This document shows, piece by piece, positions 1 through 7,255 of a stretch of DNA of 57,140 nt. Made by a program: the position numbers and the translations under genes. Under the pieces are notes generated by a model. It was not told where the DNA came from. It worked only from the letters and a program-made list of their open reading frames with translations, and ran no database searches. The DNA comes from Marinobacter sp. (GTDB lineage: Bacteria; Pseudomonadota; Gammaproteobacteria; Pseudomonadales; Oleiphilaceae): the NCBI GenBank assembly GCA_014762755.1, contig JABURI010000166.1, positions 1 to 57,140 on the forward strand, read 5' to 3'. The stretch's first letter is position 1; each line of letters opens with the position of its first letter.

Positions 1-983
1 TCGAGAAGGATGCCCTGGGTTACGATAAGGATGGCAACCCCATCACCCTGAAGGATATCTGGCCGAGCGATGAGGAAATCGACGCCATCGTGAAGCAATC
101 GGTCAAGCCGGAGCAGTTCCGTCAGACCTATATTCCGATGTTCGACGTGACCAAGGAAGCTCAGGCAGCAAGTGACCCGCTGTACCAGTGGCGCCCGCAG
201 AGCACGTATATCCGTCGCCCGCCGTATTGGGAAGGCGCGCTCGCCGGTGAGAAGTCCCTGAAGGGCATGCGCCCGCTGGCGATCCTGCCGGACAACATCA
301 CCACCGATCACCTGTCGCCGTCCAACGCGATCCTGGCCAGCAGTGCCGCCGGTGAGTACCTGGCGAAAATGGGCCTGCCGGAGGAGGACTTCAACTCCTA
401 CGCAACCCACCGGGGCGACCACCTGACCGCCCAGCGCGCCACCTTCGCGAACCCGAAGCTGTTCAACGAGATGGTCCTGGACGAGAACGGCAATGTGAAG
501 CAGGGCTCCCTGGCCCGCATCGAGCCGGAAGGCAAGGTAACCCGCATGTGGGAAGCCATCGAGACCTACATGGAGCGCAAGCAGCCGCTGATCATCGTCG
601 CCGGCGCCGACTACGGGCAGGGTTCCTCCCGTGACTGGGCTGCCAAGGGCGTTGCCCTGGCCGGTGTGGAAGCGATCGTGGCTGAAGGTTTCGAGCGGAT
701 TCACCGGACCAACCTGGTGGGCATGGGTGTCATGCCCCTGCAGTTCGAGGAAGGCACCACCCGCAAGACCCTGGCCCTCGATGGCACCGAGACCTACGAC
801 GTGGAAGGCACCCCGGCACCGCGCGCCGAGCTGACCCTGGTCATCCACCGCAAGAACGGCAGCACCGAACACGTGCCCGTGATCTGCCGACTGGATACCG
901 CGGAAGAGGTGTCCATCTACAAGGCGGGTGGTGTGCTGCAGCGGTTTGCCCAGGACTTCCTGGAGTCTGAAGGGGCGGCGTGA
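1..983 (+). CDS. acnD: Fe/S-dependent 2-methylisocitrate dehydratase AcnD, C-terminal part
   Basis: The reading frame is open from the window edge (first full codon at base 3), so only the last 326 or so residues are present. Aconitase C-terminal (swivel) domain signatures are visible: 'ILPDNITTDHLSPS' and 'DYGQGSSRDWAAKG', the latter carrying the substrate-binding Ser-Ser-Arg. In the methylcitrate cycle of propionate breakdown, AcnD with PrpF replaces the cofactor-free PrpD dehydration route to 2-methylaconitate. prpF directly downstream separates AcnD from ordinary aconitase A, which shares this domain. The 4Fe-4S cysteines lie upstream of the window and cannot be checked. Confidence 0.9.
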   Translation, partial: EKDALGYDKDGNPITLKDIWPSDEEIDAIVKQSVKPEQFRQTYIPMFDVTKEAQAASDPLYQWRPQSTYIRRPPYWEGALAGEKSLKGMRPLAILPDNITTDHLSPSNAILASSAAGEYLAKMGLPEEDFNSYATHRGDHLTAQRATFANPKLFNEMVLDENGNVKQGSLARIEPEGKVTRMWEAIETYMERKQPLIIVAGADYGQGSSRDWAAKGVALAGVEAIVAEGFERIHRTNLVGMGVMPLQFEEGTTRKTLALDGTETYDVEGTPAPRAELTLVIHRKNGSTEHVPVICRLDTAEEVSIYKAGGVLQRFAQDFLESEGAA

Positions 984-994
984 GCGCCAAAGCT

Positions 995-1024
995 GGGGTC
1001 AGATGAAGGCTTTCATCAGACCCC
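995..1024. repeat. REP-like imperfect palindrome, copy A
   Basis: A 30-base imperfect inverted repeat beginning GGGGTCAGATGAAGG and ending CATCAGACCCC, 11 bases after the acnD stop. It closely matches a second copy at 1064-1093. A shorter relative (GGGGTCAG ... CTGACTCC) lies between them at 1026-1044. The form suggests a dispersed extragenic palindrome of the REP/RAYT type. No transposase is present here, so that label is inference. Confidence 0.7.
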
Positions 1025-1063
1025 GGGGGTCAGTTCCTGACTCCGAATTCAGCGCCGAAGAAA

Positions 1064-1093
1064 GGGGTCAGATGAAAGCCTTCATCTGACCCC
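1064..1093. repeat. REP-like perfect palindrome, copy B
   Basis: GGGGTCAGATGAA and TTCATCTGACCCC form a perfect 13-bp inverted repeat around a 4-base loop. It ends immediately before an in-frame ATG at 1094. That ATG is unlikely to be the prpF start because it would add 15 non-conserved residues with the hairpin on its ribosome site. In the acnD-prpF mRNA it would form a stable hairpin that could protect the upstream 3' end. Confidence 0.75.
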
Positions 1094-1138
1094 ATGTTCA
1101 CGACCAGCCCCATCTTCACAGATACAGAGAGCAAAACC

Positions 1139-2323
1139 ATGACCCATGCTCCCCAAATCAAAGTCCCCGCCACCTACATGCGTGGCGGCACGAGCAAAGG
1201 CGTGTTCTTCCGCCTGCAGGACCTGCCCGAAGCGGCCCAGGTTCCCGGTGAAGCCCGGGACAAGCTCCTGCTTCGGGTAATCGGCAGCCCCGATCCCTAC
1301 CAGAAACAAACCGACGGCATGGGCGGCGCCACGTCCAGCACCAGCAAGACCGTTATCCTGGCTGCTCCCACCCAGCCGGACCACGACGTCGACTACCTCT
1401 TCGGTCAGGTCTCCATCGACAAACCCTTCGTGGACTGGAGCGGCAACTGCGGCAACCTGACGGCAGCCGTGGGCGCCTTCGCCATCAACGGCGGCTTTGT
1501 GGCGAAGGAGCGGATTCCCGAGAACGGCATCTGCACCGTCCGAATCTGGCAGGCCAATATCAGGAAAACCATCGTTGCCCACATCCCCATCACCAACGGT
1601 GAAGTCCAGGAAACCGGCGATTTCGAGCTGGACGGCGTCACCTTCCCGGCAGCCGAAGTCCAGATCGAGTTCATGGACCCGGCGGATGGCGACGGTGCCA
1701 TGTTCCCGACCGGCAATGTGGTCGACGATCTGGAAGTACCGGGAGTGGGCACCCTGAAAGCCACCATGATCAACGCCGGCATCCCGACGATCTTCATCAG
1801 CGCCGAAGATATTGATTACAAGGGCACCGAGCTGCAGGACGACATTAACAGCGATCCCAAGGCACTGGAGATGTTCGAAACCATCCGCGCCCACGGCGCC
1901 GTGAAGATGGGCCTGATCCAGGACGTGAGCGAGGCGGCCAATCGCCAGCACACGCCCAAGGTGGCTTTTGTGGCGAAGCCCGTGGATTACGTCGCATCCA
2001 GTGGCAAGCAGATCACTGCCAGTGACATCGACGTACTGGTGCGCGCTCTGTCCATGGGCAAGCTCCATCACGCCATGATGGGTACGGCCGCCGTTGCGAT
2101 CGCGACCGCATCCGCAGTGCCGGGCACGCTGGTCAACCTGGCCGCCGGCGGCGGGGACCGTACCCATGTTATTTTCGGCCACCCGTCCGGAACCCTGCGC
2201 GTTGGCGCAGAGGCCAAGGAAGTGAATGGCCAGTGGACCGCCACCAAGGCCATCATGAGCCGCAGTGCGCGGATCCTGATGGAAGGTTGGGTGAGGGTGC
2301 CGGGGGACTCATTCCCGGGCTGA
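1139..2323 (+). CDS. prpF: 2-methylaconitate cis-trans isomerase PrpF
   Basis: A 394-residue protein of the PrpF/AcnD-accessory family (diaminopimelate-epimerase-like fold). It isomerises the 2-methylaconitate made by AcnD so that a standard aconitase can finish 2-methylisocitrate formation. Family signatures are the N-terminal 'ATYMRGGTSKGVFF' (residues about 11-24), 'DGMGGATSSTSK' and 'SGNCGNL'. I start it at ATG 1139, which begins MTHAPQIKVPATYMRGG as in relatives; an upstream in-frame ATG at 1094 abuts a palindrome and adds unrelated residues. It follows acnD on the same strand and precedes prpD, which is typical prp operon order. Confidence 0.93.
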   Translation: MTHAPQIKVPATYMRGGTSKGVFFRLQDLPEAAQVPGEARDKLLLRVIGSPDPYQKQTDGMGGATSSTSKTVILAAPTQPDHDVDYLFGQVSIDKPFVDWSGNCGNLTAAVGAFAINGGFVAKERIPENGICTVRIWQANIRKTIVAHIPITNGEVQETGDFELDGVTFPAAEVQIEFMDPADGDGAMFPTGNVVDDLEVPGVGTLKATMINAGIPTIFISAEDIDYKGTELQDDINSDPKALEMFETIRAHGAVKMGLIQDVSEAANRQHTPKVAFVAKPVDYVASSGKQITASDIDVLVRALSMGKLHHAMMGTAAVAIATASAVPGTLVNLAAGGGDRTHVIFGHPSGTLRVGAEAKEVNGQWTATKAIMSRSARILMEGWVRVPGDSFPG

Positions 2324-2338
2324 GCCCTCTCATCGAGA

Positions 2339-2401
2339 ATGCCCCCGGGCTGTATACCGTCTATCTTTCAGGTAGAGGGTGAACGGCCGGGGGCATTTTT
2401 T
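2339..2401 (+). terminator. Terminator-like hairpin between prpF and prpD
   Basis: ATGCCCCCGGGC (2339-2350) pairs with GGCCGGGGGCAT (2385-2396) with one mismatch, followed by a run of T to 2401. The interior (about 2354-2380) forms a second imperfect hairpin, giving a long stem. It starts 15 bases after the prpF stop and ends 39 bases before prpD. It should reduce or end read-through into prpD unless it is antiterminated. Confidence 0.75.
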
Positions 2402-2440
2402 ATTGGGCCGGAGAAAGCAACCATAAAAGGAGGCAACGGC

Positions 2441-3925
2441 ATGTCTGCAACATTCGACGTCAATGTCCGCCCGGATTATGACGAGGTACTCCAGAAAATC
2501 GCGGATTATGTCCTGAACTACGAAGTCGACAGCAACGAGGCCTGGGATACCGCCCGCAACTGCCTGATCGACACGCTGGGCTGCGGCCTTCTTGCTCTGC
2601 GCTTTCCCGAATGCACCAAACACCTTGGTCCCATCGTCGAAGGGACCGTTGTACCCCATGGCGCCCGGGTGCCAGGCACTCAGTTCCGGCTGGACCCGGT
2701 GAAAGCTGCCTGGGACATCGGCTGCATCGTCCGTTGGCTGGACTATAACGACACCTGGCTCGCCGCCGAATGGGGCCATCCTTCCGACAACGTGGGTGCG
2801 ATCCTGGCAGTCGCGGATTACCTGTCCCAGAAACGGCTGGCCGAAGGCAAAGCGCCGTTCGTGATGAAGGACGTGCTCGAAGCCATGATCATGGCCCACG
2901 AAATCCAGGGCGTGCTGGCCCTGGAGAACTCGTTCAACCGGGTGGGGCTGGATCATGTGGTACTGGTAAAAGTGGCCTCAACGGCTGTCGCCGCCAAACT
3001 GATGGGCGCCAACCGGGAACAGCTGCTGTCGGCTCTGTCCCATGCCTGGGTGGACGGTCAGGCACTCAGGACCTATCGCCACGCACCCAACGCCGGCTCC
3101 CGTAAGTCCTGGGCGGCTGGGGATGCCAGTTCCCGGGCGGTTCGCCTTGCCGATATCGCCATGCGTGGCGAAATGGGGATTCCGGGCGTGCTGACCGCTC
3201 CCCAATGGGGCTTCTATGACGTCCTGTTCAGCAAGACGAACAAGGACCAGAAGCTCAAACCCGAGGGAGAGCGCCAGTTTTCCCTGCCACAGGAGTTCGG
3301 CTCCTACGTGATGGAGAACATCCTGTTCAAGATATCCTTCCCGGCCGAGTTTCATGCCCAGACAGCGGCGGAGGCGGCGGTCACCCTGCACCCGGAAGTG
3401 AAGGAGCGCCTGGATGAGATCGACAAGATTGTGATCACCACCCACGAGTCTGCCATCCGAATCATTTCCAAGGTTGGCAAGCTGGCGAACCCAGCAGATC
3501 GGGACCATTGCCTGCAGTACATGACCGCGGTACCGCTGATTTTCGGTAGCTTGACGACAGAACACTACGAAGACAGCTTCCACGATGCCCACCCGATCAT
3601 CGACGAATTGCGGGACAAGATGGAAGTGGTGGAAGACCCACGATATACCCGCGAATACCTGGAACCCGAGAAGCGCTCCATTGCCAATGCGGTACAGGTG
3701 TTCTTCAAGGATGGTTCAAGCACCGACAAGGTCGCTGTGGAGTACCCGATTGGTCACCGGCGGCGGCGCGGGGAGGGCATTCCCTTGCTGGAGGAGAAGT
3801 TCCGGGCCAATCTGGCGACGCGGTTTCCCGGGCAGCAGTGTGAGCGGATTTTCAGCTTGTGTAAGGATCAGCGGCGGCTTGAAGAAGTGTCGGTTCCAGA
3901 CTTTGTAAACTTTTTTGTGATTTGA
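2441..3925 (+). CDS. prpD: 2-methylcitrate dehydratase PrpD
   Basis: A 494-residue MmgE/PrpD-family protein, close to the usual length of about 483. It dehydrates 2-methylcitrate to 2-methylaconitate in the methylcitrate cycle. The family signature '[19 protein letters not shown]' lies near residues 98-116, and the C-terminus '[15 protein letters not shown]' is typical. The start is ATG 2441 because AAAGGAGG sits 8 bases upstream; a longer in-frame form from 2339 would translate through the upstream hairpin. Carrying both AcnD/PrpF and PrpD is common in gammaproteobacteria and gives two routes for the same step. Confidence 0.93.
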   Translation: MSATFDVNVRPDYDEVLQKIADYVLNYEVDSNEAWDTARNCLIDTLGCGLLALRFPECTKHLGPIVEGTVVPHGARVPGTQFRLDPVKAAWDIGCIVRWLDYNDTWLAAEWGHPSDNVGAILAVADYLSQKRLAEGKAPFVMKDVLEAMIMAHEIQGVLALENSFNRVGLDHVVLVKVASTAVAAKLMGANREQLLSALSHAWVDGQALRTYRHAPNAGSRKSWAAGDASSRAVRLADIAMRGEMGIPGVLTAPQWGFYDVLFSKTNKDQKLKPEGERQFSLPQEFGSYVMENILFKISFPAEFHAQTAAEAAVTLHPEVKERLDEIDKIVITTHESAIRIISKVGKLANPADRDHCLQYMTAVPLIFGSLTTEHYEDSFHDAHPIIDELRDKMEVVEDPRYTREYLEPEKRSIANAVQVFFKDGSSTDKVAVEYPIGHRRRRGEGIPLLEEKFRANLATRFPGQQCERIFSLCKDQRRLEEVSVPDFVNFFVI

Positions 3926-3934
3926 TAGGGAAAA

Positions 3935-3953
3935 GCGTCAGTATTTTTTACAC
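3935..3953 (+). promoter_or_regulatory. Candidate upstream activator element (PEP-CTERM box part)
   Basis: GCGTCAGTATTTTTTACAC lies about 50-70 bases upstream of the sigma-54 core promoter of the PEP-CTERM gene. Proteobacterial PEP-CTERM genes are known to share an upstream cis-element that includes a sigma-54 motif and co-occurs with PrsK/PrsR/PrsT. The distance suits an activator site, and PrsR as binder is inference. No second copy is seen in this spacer. Confidence 0.4.
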
Positions 3954-4003
3954 TGCTTTTAAATGCATATTTTAAGTTGATGAAATAAAAAACAAAATGA
4001 AAG

Positions 4004-4020
4004 TTGGCTCCTCGTTTGCT
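4004..4020 (+). promoter_or_regulatory. Sigma-54 (-24/-12) promoter of the PEP-CTERM gene
   Basis: TTGGCTCC-TCGT-TTGCT fits the sigma-54 consensus YTGGCACG-N4-TTGCW with two mismatches. The invariant GG (4006-4007) and GC (4018-4019) are exactly 10 bases apart. The predicted start near 4031 leaves a leader of about 39 bases before ATG 4070. PrsR, a sigma-54-dependent activator encoded at 43489-44868, is the natural partner. Confidence 0.8.
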
Positions 4021-4069
4021 TTGGGTGAGAGGGTGGAAATACCCACAACCATTGTCAAAGGAGTGAGAC

Positions 4070-4843
4070 ATGAAATTGGCTATAGCAAAGCAACTCACGG
4101 GAATTGCGCTTGCATCTGCATTTTCCGTCTCAGTAGCGAATGCCGCCATGATCGATGTGACCGTCAGCGGTCCGGGAGTCGCGGAGGCTGAGGCTGCAGA
4201 GACAGAATTTCTGTCGTTCCTCAAGGACACGACAACTGAAACCTTCGAAGGGTTTACCGCAGCCACCGGCTCGGCAGACCAGACTACCACTATCAATACC
4301 AGTGTCGGCGACTTCACCCAGTTACAGCCAGGCGGAGATTATCCGGCCGAGGCCTGTAACGATGGTGGCTTCAGCTGCTCTGGTGGGTTGGCCATACTGA
4401 ACTCGGACACCAGTCCGTTCAATGGGCGTTACCCCATGCCGGATGATCCGGAGAATCAGAACTGGCTCGACAGCATGGATTCCCAGCAGATGCAGTTTTC
4501 GCTCGCGGGCATGTACACCGCTGTGGGCTTCTATCTGACGGATCCCAATGACGTGGGCGGTATCATGAATATCCTGTTCGCAGATCAGACGGAAGGCACG
4601 CTTGATCTCGGCGCGGTATTCGATCCCAGCCTTGCCAGTGGTTCTGCCTTCTATGTCGGCATCATGAGCGATGTGGCAATCAGCTCGCTGACCTTCTACA
4701 CCAACGATGAAAACGATGGCTTCGGCATTGACAACGTGACTGTTGGTACCGTTCCCGAGCCCGGAACCCTGGCTCTGCTGGGTCTTGGACTTGTAGGGAT
4801 GGGTGTCATGAAGCGCCGTAAGTCATCTGACATTTCCAGTTAA
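4070..4843 (+). CDS. PEP-CTERM sorting-domain protein (exosortase substrate)
   Basis: A 257-residue secreted protein. A signal peptide covers residues 1 to about 25 (cleavage expected after VANA). The body is rich in Asp/Thr/Gly with no recognised enzyme motif and a conserved-looking 'GFGIDNVTVG' just before the tail. The C-terminus is a textbook PEP-CTERM signal: PEP at 229-231, a hydrophobic segment 'LALLGLGLVGMGVM', then KRRK. It should be exported by Sec, recognised by XrtA (37069-38616), and processed or attached at the surface with EPS. It stands alone between prpD and the EPS locus, with a good ribosome site (AAAGGAG) and its own sigma-54 promoter. It is the only PEP-CTERM protein in the window. 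Confidence 0.93.
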   Translation: MKLAIAKQLTGIALASAFSVSVANAAMIDVTVSGPGVAEAEAAETEFLSFLKDTTTETFEGFTAATGSADQTTTINTSVGDFTQLQPGGDYPAEACNDGGFSCSGGLAILNSDTSPFNGRYPMPDDPENQNWLDSMDSQQMQFSLAGMYTAVGFYLTDPNDVGGIMNILFADQTEGTLDLGAVFDPSLASGSAFYVGIMSDVAISSLTFYTNDENDGFGIDNVTVGTVPEPGTLALLGLGLVGMGVMKRRKSSDISS

Positions 4844-4876
4844 TTTTCCTTAACAGACCAGTCCAGAAACGAAGAC

Positions 4877-4920
4877 TCCGCGAGGAAGTCGGGGAGCATT
4901 TTTGCCGGCCTTCTCGCGGA
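4877..4920 (+). terminator. Possible terminator hairpin after the PEP-CTERM gene
   Basis: TCCGCGAG (4877-4884) and CTCGCGGA (4913-4920) form an 8-bp stem, extended by AAG/CTT with a bulge, around a loop of about 20 bases. It lies 33 bases after the stop codon. No good T-run follows, so termination efficiency is uncertain. Confidence 0.4.
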
Positions 4921-4939
4921 TTTCCCGCCAGCATATGTG

Positions 4940-4974
4940 TTGACGGAATGTAAAAACAGGTTACACTTTGTAAA
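4940..4974 (+). promoter_or_regulatory. Candidate sigma-70 promoter with TGTAAA repeats, EPS operon
   Basis: TTGACG (4940-4945), 16 bases, then TACACT (4962-4967) makes a fair sigma-70 promoter about 115 bases upstream of the first EPS gene. Two direct TGTAAA copies (4949-4954 and 4969-4974) lie 20 bases apart, and an inverted GTGTAA overlaps the -10 region. These could be operator half-sites. No sigma-54 motif was found in this spacer. Confidence 0.4.
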
Positions 4975-5081
4975 TAAACTGTTGCCCGGTTGAGGCCGGA
5001 CCAGGTGCTCAGGAAAGAGTTAAAAGCCCTGAATTCCGGTGAGGCAAAGTTGTTGTTACGTGAAGAACACAAGGAGTTTAT

Positions 5082-6494
5082 GTGGCTCACGTCAGGTTTT
5101 TTCGGCATTACGTCCATTTACCCTTTCTGATTCTGGGACTGATCGATCTTCTCGTCCTGATTCTGGCGTTTTGCCTGTCGGTTTTCTTTGCGTTTTTCGG
5201 TGACGCCTCGCTCTTCCTGAGTCATCTCTGGTTCGTTGTTCCCTCCGCGGTCGTTTTCGCGCTGCTGAATCTGTTTGTGATGGTGGCCATTGCGGTTCAC
5301 CAGGCCCGCCTTGAAGAGGGCATGTCAGGCATGATGCTGCGAACCCTCCTGGCCTTGATCATCAGCCTCCCGCTCTGCGGCCTGGCTTACCTGATTGGTG
5401 GTGACTGGATGTGGTATCTCGGTCATACCAGTGTCCTCACGACTGCTGCGGTTTTCGGGCTTTTTATATTGGGTCTGGTGAGAACTGTCTTTTTCGCTCT
5501 GGTGGGCAAGGATGCATTCAAACGGCGTGTTCTCGTTCTCGGGGCCGGAACGCGGGCGAGCCAGCTGCTCGAGGACCTCAAGACACCTTTCAACCGCAAA
5601 GGATTCACACTGGCTGGATTTGTTCCGATGCCGGAGGAATCGGTGGTGGTGAATGCGGCCTTGTTGGTTTCTCCGGCCGTTGCCCTGCACAGATATGTCC
5701 TTTCCCATCGAGTCCATGAAATCGTTGTAGCGGTTGACGACCGCCGCAAGGGACTGCCCATGGAGGATCTGCTGGAGTGCAAGATGCAGGGCGTAAAGGT
5801 TGTTGACGGTGCCACCTTCTACGAACGGGAATCCCGCAAGGTGGCTCTGGAAATGATTACCCAGGGGTGGCTGGTGTTTTCTGACGGCTATAACGTTGCC
5901 TCGGTCGCAGGCTTCTGGAAAAGAACGTTGGACCTGGCTTCATCCATCACGCTGCTTCTGGCTACCCTCCCGCTGATGTTATTGACGATGCTTGCGATCA
6001 AGCTGGAAGACGGCCTTCGTGCCCCGGTTATCTATAGCCAGGAGCGGGTAGGACTGAACGGCAAGGTGTTCCGGGTACACAAGTTCCGCTCGATGGTGAC
6101 CGATGCAGAGAAGAACGGCGCCGTCTGGGCCAGCAAGAGCGATTCCAGGGTGACCCGGGTTGGCGAATTTATCCGGAAGTTACGCATCGATGAGCTGCCA
6201 CAAATCTTCAATGTTCTGAATGGCACCATGGCGTTTGTCGGGCCCCGTCCGGAACGCCCGGTATTTGTTGAGAAACTGGCAGCGACGATCCCGTTTTACA
6301 ACGAGCGACATCGCGTAAAGCCCGGAATTACAGGCTGGGCGCAACTGTGCTTCGCATACGCAGATAACGAAGAGGACAGTCGCGAAAAGCTCAGGTATGA
6401 CCTTTACTACATCAAGAACCAGAGTCTTTTGCTGGATCTTCTGATCATCATGCAGACGGTAGAAGTGATCTTGTTCAGGAAAGGTTCAAGGTAG
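5082..6494 (+). CDS. EPS-initiating undecaprenyl-phosphate glycosyl-1-phosphate transferase
   Basis: A 470-residue membrane polyprenyl glycosylphosphotransferase (WcaJ/EpsB type). It transfers the first sugar-1-phosphate to undecaprenyl phosphate and so starts each EPS repeat unit. Four to five N-terminal membrane segments (residues about 10-135) precede a Rossmann-like domain ('RVLVLGAGTRASQLLEDL'). The C-terminal bacterial sugar transferase domain (from about residue 275) has 'SQERVGLNGKVFRVHKFRSM', 'LRIDELPQIFNVLNG' and 'GPRPERP'. The start is GTG 5082, with AAGGAG 5 bases upstream. It heads the EPS locus next to the exosortase-type export genes, as in other XrtA clusters. Confidence 0.93.
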   Translation: MAHVRFFRHYVHLPFLILGLIDLLVLILAFCLSVFFAFFGDASLFLSHLWFVVPSAVVFALLNLFVMVAIAVHQARLEEGMSGMMLRTLLALIISLPLCGLAYLIGGDWMWYLGHTSVLTTAAVFGLFILGLVRTVFFALVGKDAFKRRVLVLGAGTRASQLLEDLKTPFNRKGFTLAGFVPMPEESVVVNAALLVSPAVALHRYVLSHRVHEIVVAVDDRRKGLPMEDLLECKMQGVKVVDGATFYERESRKVALEMITQGWLVFSDGYNVASVAGFWKRTLDLASSITLLLATLPLMLLTMLAIKLEDGLRAPVIYSQERVGLNGKVFRVHKFRSMVTDAEKNGAVWASKSDSRVTRVGEFIRKLRIDELPQIFNVLNGTMAFVGPRPERPVFVEKLAATIPFYNERHRVKPGITGWAQLCFAYADNEEDSREKLRYDLYYIKNQSLLLDLLIIMQTVEVILFRKGSR

Positions 6495-6555
6495 CTTCGG
6501 AAGGGGTGCAGTCTTCGAAGCCGAACTCAAACAGGGATTTTAGAGAGGAATAACA

Positions 6556-7200
6556 ATGTCACGGATGTTCAGGTTTTGGGGCGTAATCGCGACCCTGGTG
6601 GCGGTAGCGTTGTCTACAGGATGTGCGGCACCCACGGCTTCTTCCCCCGAAGCGATCAAAAGGGCGCTGACAGTCGATACCACCACAAGCGTTGATGAAT
6701 ACATTCTCGGGCCGACCGATACCGTTAGAGTCTCGGTATGGCGAAACGAAGACCTCAGTATCACGGTCCCGGTCCGCCCCGATGGAAAGGTCTCTGTTCC
6801 CCTGGTCGGCGACGTCCAGGCAAGCGGAAAAACGCCGGAAGGTCTGGCCAGTGACATCGAACTGCAGCTGTCTGCCTATATTCGCCAACCCCAGGTCAGC
6901 GTTGTCGTCACCAGCATGGGCAGTCACGAGTTTATTGACAGGGTTCGAGTTACCGGAGCCGTCCAACAGCCGCTCTCAATGCCCCACCGTGCAGGCATGA
7001 CGGTGCTGGATATCGTACTCCAGGCCGGAGGCGCCAATCAGTTTGCCGCCGAGAACAACGCCATGCTCTACCGGAAAGTAGGTAACGATGTGGTAGCCAT
7101 CCCGGTCAGGCTCGACGATATCCTCACCCGGGGTGATGTGAAGACAAACTATCCGTTACGTCCGGGCGATATCCTCAGTGTTCCTGAACGGGTCTTCTGA
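6556..7200 (+). CDS. XrtA-type polysaccharide export lipoprotein (OPX/Wza family)
   Basis: A 214-residue protein with a lipoprotein signal (lipobox LSTGC, Cys23), a polysaccharide-export domain starting at 'YILGPTDTVRVSVW', and an SLBB-type domain ('VRVTGAVQQPLSM ... LDIVLQAGG'). It is predicted to form or gate the outer-membrane exit channel for EPS. It is shorter than E. coli Wza, as exosortase-associated export proteins usually are. GAGGAA lies ahead of ATG 6556. The neighbouring initiating transferase and chain-length protein confirm the role. Confidence 0.92.
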   Translation: MSRMFRFWGVIATLVAVALSTGCAAPTASSPEAIKRALTVDTTTSVDEYILGPTDTVRVSVWRNEDLSITVPVRPDGKVSVPLVGDVQASGKTPEGLASDIELQLSAYIRQPQVSVVVTSMGSHEFIDRVRVTGAVQQPLSMPHRAGMTVLDIVLQAGGANQFAAENNAMLYRKVGNDVVAIPVRLDDILTRGDVKTNYPLRPGDILSVPERVF

Positions 7201-7225
7201 ATAAAAGGATTTTCAAGGTAGCAGA

Positions 7226-7243
7226 TCCCGGTTTGAACCGGGA
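7226..7243 (+). other. Hairpin abutting the ribosome site of the Wzz-like gene
   Basis: TCCCGGTT and AACCGGGA form a perfect 8-bp stem with a 2-base loop, ending where the ribosome site GGAAGGA begins. It lies in the 55-base gap between the export and chain-length genes. It could mark an mRNA processing point or affect translation. There is no T-run, so it is not a classical terminator. Confidence 0.5.
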
Positions 7244-7255
7244 AGGAACGATGTC

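Noticed and set aside
1082..2182. 366-codon open frame on the minus strand opposite prpF
   Set aside because: It is a shadow of prpF in GC-rich DNA: no family motifs and no ribosome site, while the plus frame is a clear PrpF.
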